NCBI GenBank assembly: GCA_900557255.1
Contig: USSA01000136.1
Span: 1 to 7,789, forward strand
Reading direction: 5' to 3'
DNA from: an uncultured Prevotella sp.
GTDB taxonomy: Bacteria; Bacteroidota; Bacteroidia; Bacteroidales; Bacteroidaceae
Length of the DNA: 7,789 bases
Under the pieces are notes generated by a model that saw only the letters and a list, made by a program, of their open reading frames with translations, did not search any database and was not told the DNA's origin. Every line of letters starts with the position of its first letter. The stretch's first letter is position 1. Shown here piece by piece: positions 6,720 to 7,789 of this stretch. Both the position numbers and the translations under genes were made by a program.

Positions 6720-6983
6720 ATGACAAATCATTCAGAAATCACAGAATATAATTCCTTAAATGATATACGACTCAAAAAAGAGGCGATACGCAAGGAAATT
6801 GATGCCGATGATGCCAAGATTCAGACTTTATGGAACTCGCTTTTCACAAAACCTGAAATCCTGTCACGCAATGCGAGTCCTAGCAAGCGACTGCAGAGTT
6901 TACTGCAGGTGGGAGCAGGAGCATTCGACGGTGCACTGTTGGCTTGGAAACTTTACCGGAGATTCAAACCTCGGAAGAGATGA
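6720..6983 (+). CDS. Small charged conserved-looking protein, YqjK-like in layout
   Basis: An 87-residue protein of unknown function. Residues about 12-38 are highly charged and likely helical or coiled-coil (RLKKEAIRKEIDADDAKI at 17-34). Residues about 58-79 form an amphipathic to weakly hydrophobic segment ending in WKLYRRF, followed by a basic KPRKR tail. It begins 15 bases after the holin-like gene and ends 29 bases before a terminator, so it is the last gene of that operon. A peripheral or membrane-touching protein is plausible. The order (small YtxH-like, holin-like, small charged) and the C-terminal W-K/R-L-aromatic pattern recall E. coli YqjK after YqjE. That comparison is from memory and unverified. 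An overlapping 86-residue frame from 6760 is a shadow. Confidence 0.75.
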   Translation: MTNHSEITEYNSLNDIRLKKEAIRKEIDADDAKIQTLWNSLFTKPEILSRNASPSKRLQSLLQVGAGAFDGALLAWKLYRRFKPRKR

Positions 6984-7011
6984 ACCATATACCGTTTTGG
7001 GGAAAGGAAAG

Positions 7012-7035
7012 ATGCCTTGAAAAAAGGTATTTTTT
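7012..7035 (+). terminator. Terminator of the YtxH-holin-like operon
   Basis: Stem ATGCCTT (7012-7018) pairs with AAGGTAT (7024-7030), with one G-T wobble, around a five-base GAAAA loop. It is followed by five more T (six in a row, 7030-7035). It lies 29 bases after the last stop codon on the same strand. The stem is short, so efficiency is uncertain. Confidence 0.65.
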
Positions 7036-7059
7036 AGTCACCCAAAAGGGGATAAAAAC

Positions 7060-7084
7060 AAAAAAAGGGTCGCCGCTGCGACCC
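7060..7084 (-). terminator. Strong minus-strand terminator
   Basis: GGGTCGC (7067-7073) and GCGACCC (7078-7084) form a perfect 7-bp, GC-rich stem around a four-base loop. On the minus strand it is followed by seven U (7066 to 7060). On the plus strand no T-run follows, so it acts leftward only. It could end both the candidate small RNA and any read-through from the metallo-hydrolase gene. Confidence 0.8.
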
Positions 7085-7125
7085 CAATACCTTGTTAACC
7101 TTAAATCTAATACTATGAAAAACAC
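7060..7125 (-). ncRNA. Candidate small RNA (about 65 nt) with its own promoter and terminator
   Basis: On the minus strand a near-consensus promoter (-7 element 7131-7138) predicts a start near 7123-7127. About 40 bases downstream is a strong terminator (7067-7084 stem, U-tract 7066 down to 7060). The unit carries no convincing reading frame and faces away from the rightward operon. The leader between promoter and stem is AU-rich and unpaired in simple inspection (contains ATTAGATTTAAGG and AACAAGG), which would suit an antisense seed or a conserved 5' region. I have the impression that similar leaders recur in Bacteroidales genomes but could not check. Alternatives are a processed 3' fragment of the upstream metallo-hydrolase mRNA, or a terminated leader left from a lost gene. 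The 5' end is approximate. Confidence 0.5.
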
Positions 7126-7130
7126 ACATG

Positions 7131-7162
7131 CAAATATAGAAATAATCTATGATACTCGCAAA
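7131..7162 (-). promoter_or_regulatory. Bacteroidota-type promoter for the candidate small RNA
   Basis: On the minus strand TTTG (7159-7162), a 20-base spacer and TATATTTG (7131-7138) match both halves of the Bacteroidota housekeeping promoter. The -7 octamer is identical to that before the YtxH-like gene. No coding sequence on this strand follows before the terminator at 7060-7084. Confidence 0.65.
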
Positions 7163-7240
7163 TTTTTCTTAGTAAAAGATCTATTATTTCAATTTAATTA
7201 ACTTTTATAGACCTGTTTTTAAGCCTTTTTCAATAAAAGT

Positions 7241-7789
7241 TCATCTATTTTCTACATATATCTCCATTCCATCGAAGCCAAATTCAAAGCCTTCGGGCAG
7301 CCTTTTATTCGCTTCATCGTGAAAACCTATCTGATGAGTCACATGGATAAAATAAGTATGTTTTGCTTCTATCCTGCGCGACACCTCAATAGCATCAGAT
7401 ACAAGCTGATGGCTGTGATGTGTTTTCTCAAATCTGAGTGCGTTAATTACGAGTGTTTCCACACCTTCCAAATAAGCATATTCTTCATCACCCATAGATT
7501 TCATATCAGTAATATAGGCAAACTTACCAAACCGATAGCCGAGAATAGGCATCTTATCGTGCATCACACGGATAGGAACAAACTCAATGTCTCCTATCTC
7601 ATAATGCTCATGCGGATGAATGGTATGCAATTTGAGTTTAGGAGCTCCCGGATAGAGTTTTTCTGCATTCTTCGGAAAGCAGTAAGGCATCGTATGAGGC
7701 AGCCCCGCAGTAACGATTTCATCGCCATAGATATTGATATCACCAAAGATACAGAAAGGGCGCAAATCATCAATACCACCAACATGGTC
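7241..7789 (-). CDS. MBL-fold metal-dependent hydrolase, PhnP-like (partial, N-terminus off the window)
   Basis: The C-terminal 182 residues of a metallo-beta-lactamase-fold hydrolase; the open frame runs to the window edge. The first visible residues are DHVGGIDDLRPF, the end of the HxHxDH metal motif in the form typical of PhnP-like phosphodiesterases. Further ligand candidates in fragment numbering are H77 (VMHD), D95 in AYITDMKSM, the HHSH run at 124-127, and HVTHQIGFH at 149-157. The FGFDGMEI end (about 170-177) matches the usual family C-terminus. Roughly 70 residues should be missing. PhnP acts on cyclic phosphodiesters, but many Bacteroidota members have unknown substrates and no phosphonate genes are visible. 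A TTG at 7763-7765 is not a true start, because conserved sequence continues upstream. No convincing terminator follows directly; the nearest strong one is at 7060-7084. Confidence 0.92.
   Translation of the reverse strand, partial: DHVGGIDDLRPFCIFGDINIYGDEIVTAGLPHTMPYCFPKNAEKLYPGAPKLKLHTIHPHEHYEIGDIEFVPIRVMHDKMPILGYRFGKFAYITDMKSMGDEEYAYLEGVETLVINALRFEKTHHSHQLVSDAIEVSRRIEAKHTYFIHVTHQIGFHDEANKRLPEGFEFGFDGMEIYVENR

Noticed and set aside
6760..7020. An 86-codon frame overlapping the small charged protein
   Set aside because: It is out of frame with the better-placed gene at 6720, runs into the terminator, and its Cys/His/Trp content looks like random read-out.
7115..7201. A 28-codon plus-strand frame starting MKNTH
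   Set aside because: It has no plus-strand promoter or ribosome binding site and lies downstream of the cluster's terminator. Its bases are better explained as the minus-strand promoter and leader of the candidate small RNA.
7200..7241. AT-rich 9-bp inverted repeat (7200-7208 and 7233-7241) just after the metallo-hydrolase stop
   Set aside because: Only one G-C pair per arm, a 24-base loop and no U-tract make it a poor terminator. It is likely chance in AT-rich DNA.
7763..7765. TTG as the start of the metallo-hydrolase
   Set aside because: The frame continues upstream with DHVGGIDD, part of the conserved metal-binding motif, so the gene is simply cut by the window edge.

Overview
The window looks like a chromosomal segment of a gut or oral Bacteroidales bacterium, most probably Prevotella/Segatella. 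Three things point that way: two upstream regions match the Bacteroidota promoter pattern (TTG or TTTG, about 19-20 bases, then TAnnTTTG); most genes lack a Shine-Dalgarno sequence; and the ruvX-def-TPR gene order is one I recall from Bacteroidales. The genus is inference, not proven.

Layout. (1) 21-2240 (+): a long RelA/SpoT (p)ppGpp enzyme with an intact synthetase and an evidently dead HD hydrolase domain. (2) 2261-2295: a perfect 15-bp hairpin serving as a terminator for both convergent genes. (3) 2297-5859 (-): in transcription order, a SPOR-domain lipoprotein, ruvX (pre-16S rRNA maturation / YqgF nuclease), def (peptide deformylase) and a large secreted TPR protein. ruvX and def overlap by one base. 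A long hairpin sits between def and the TPR gene. (4) 5860-6122: a divergent intergenic region with a good promoter for the rightward cluster. (5) 6123-6983 (+): three small genes, a YtxH-like membrane protein, a two-helix PF07332-type (phage holin superfamily III) membrane protein and an 87-aa charged protein. They are closed by a terminator at 7012-7035. (6) 7060-7162 (-): a compact promoter-leader-terminator unit with no convincing gene, read here as a candidate small RNA of about 65 nt. (7) 7241-7789 (-): the C-terminal 182 residues of a PhnP-like metallo-beta-lactamase-fold hydrolase, cut by the window edge.

Functionally the left and middle parts concern translation and its stress response: (p)ppGpp synthesis, rRNA maturation and N-terminal deformylation, linked to two exported proteins. 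The right part looks like an envelope or stress cluster. Its order recalls the enterobacterial yqjD-yqjE-yqjK group, but the resemblance is architectural and not demonstrated homology. Nothing indicates a prophage, a CRISPR array, an insertion sequence or a tRNA/rRNA gene. The 'holin' name of one family should not be read as phage. The items most worth a second look are the candidate small RNA, the hydrolase-dead RSH with its RxRD motif, and the three-gene membrane cluster.
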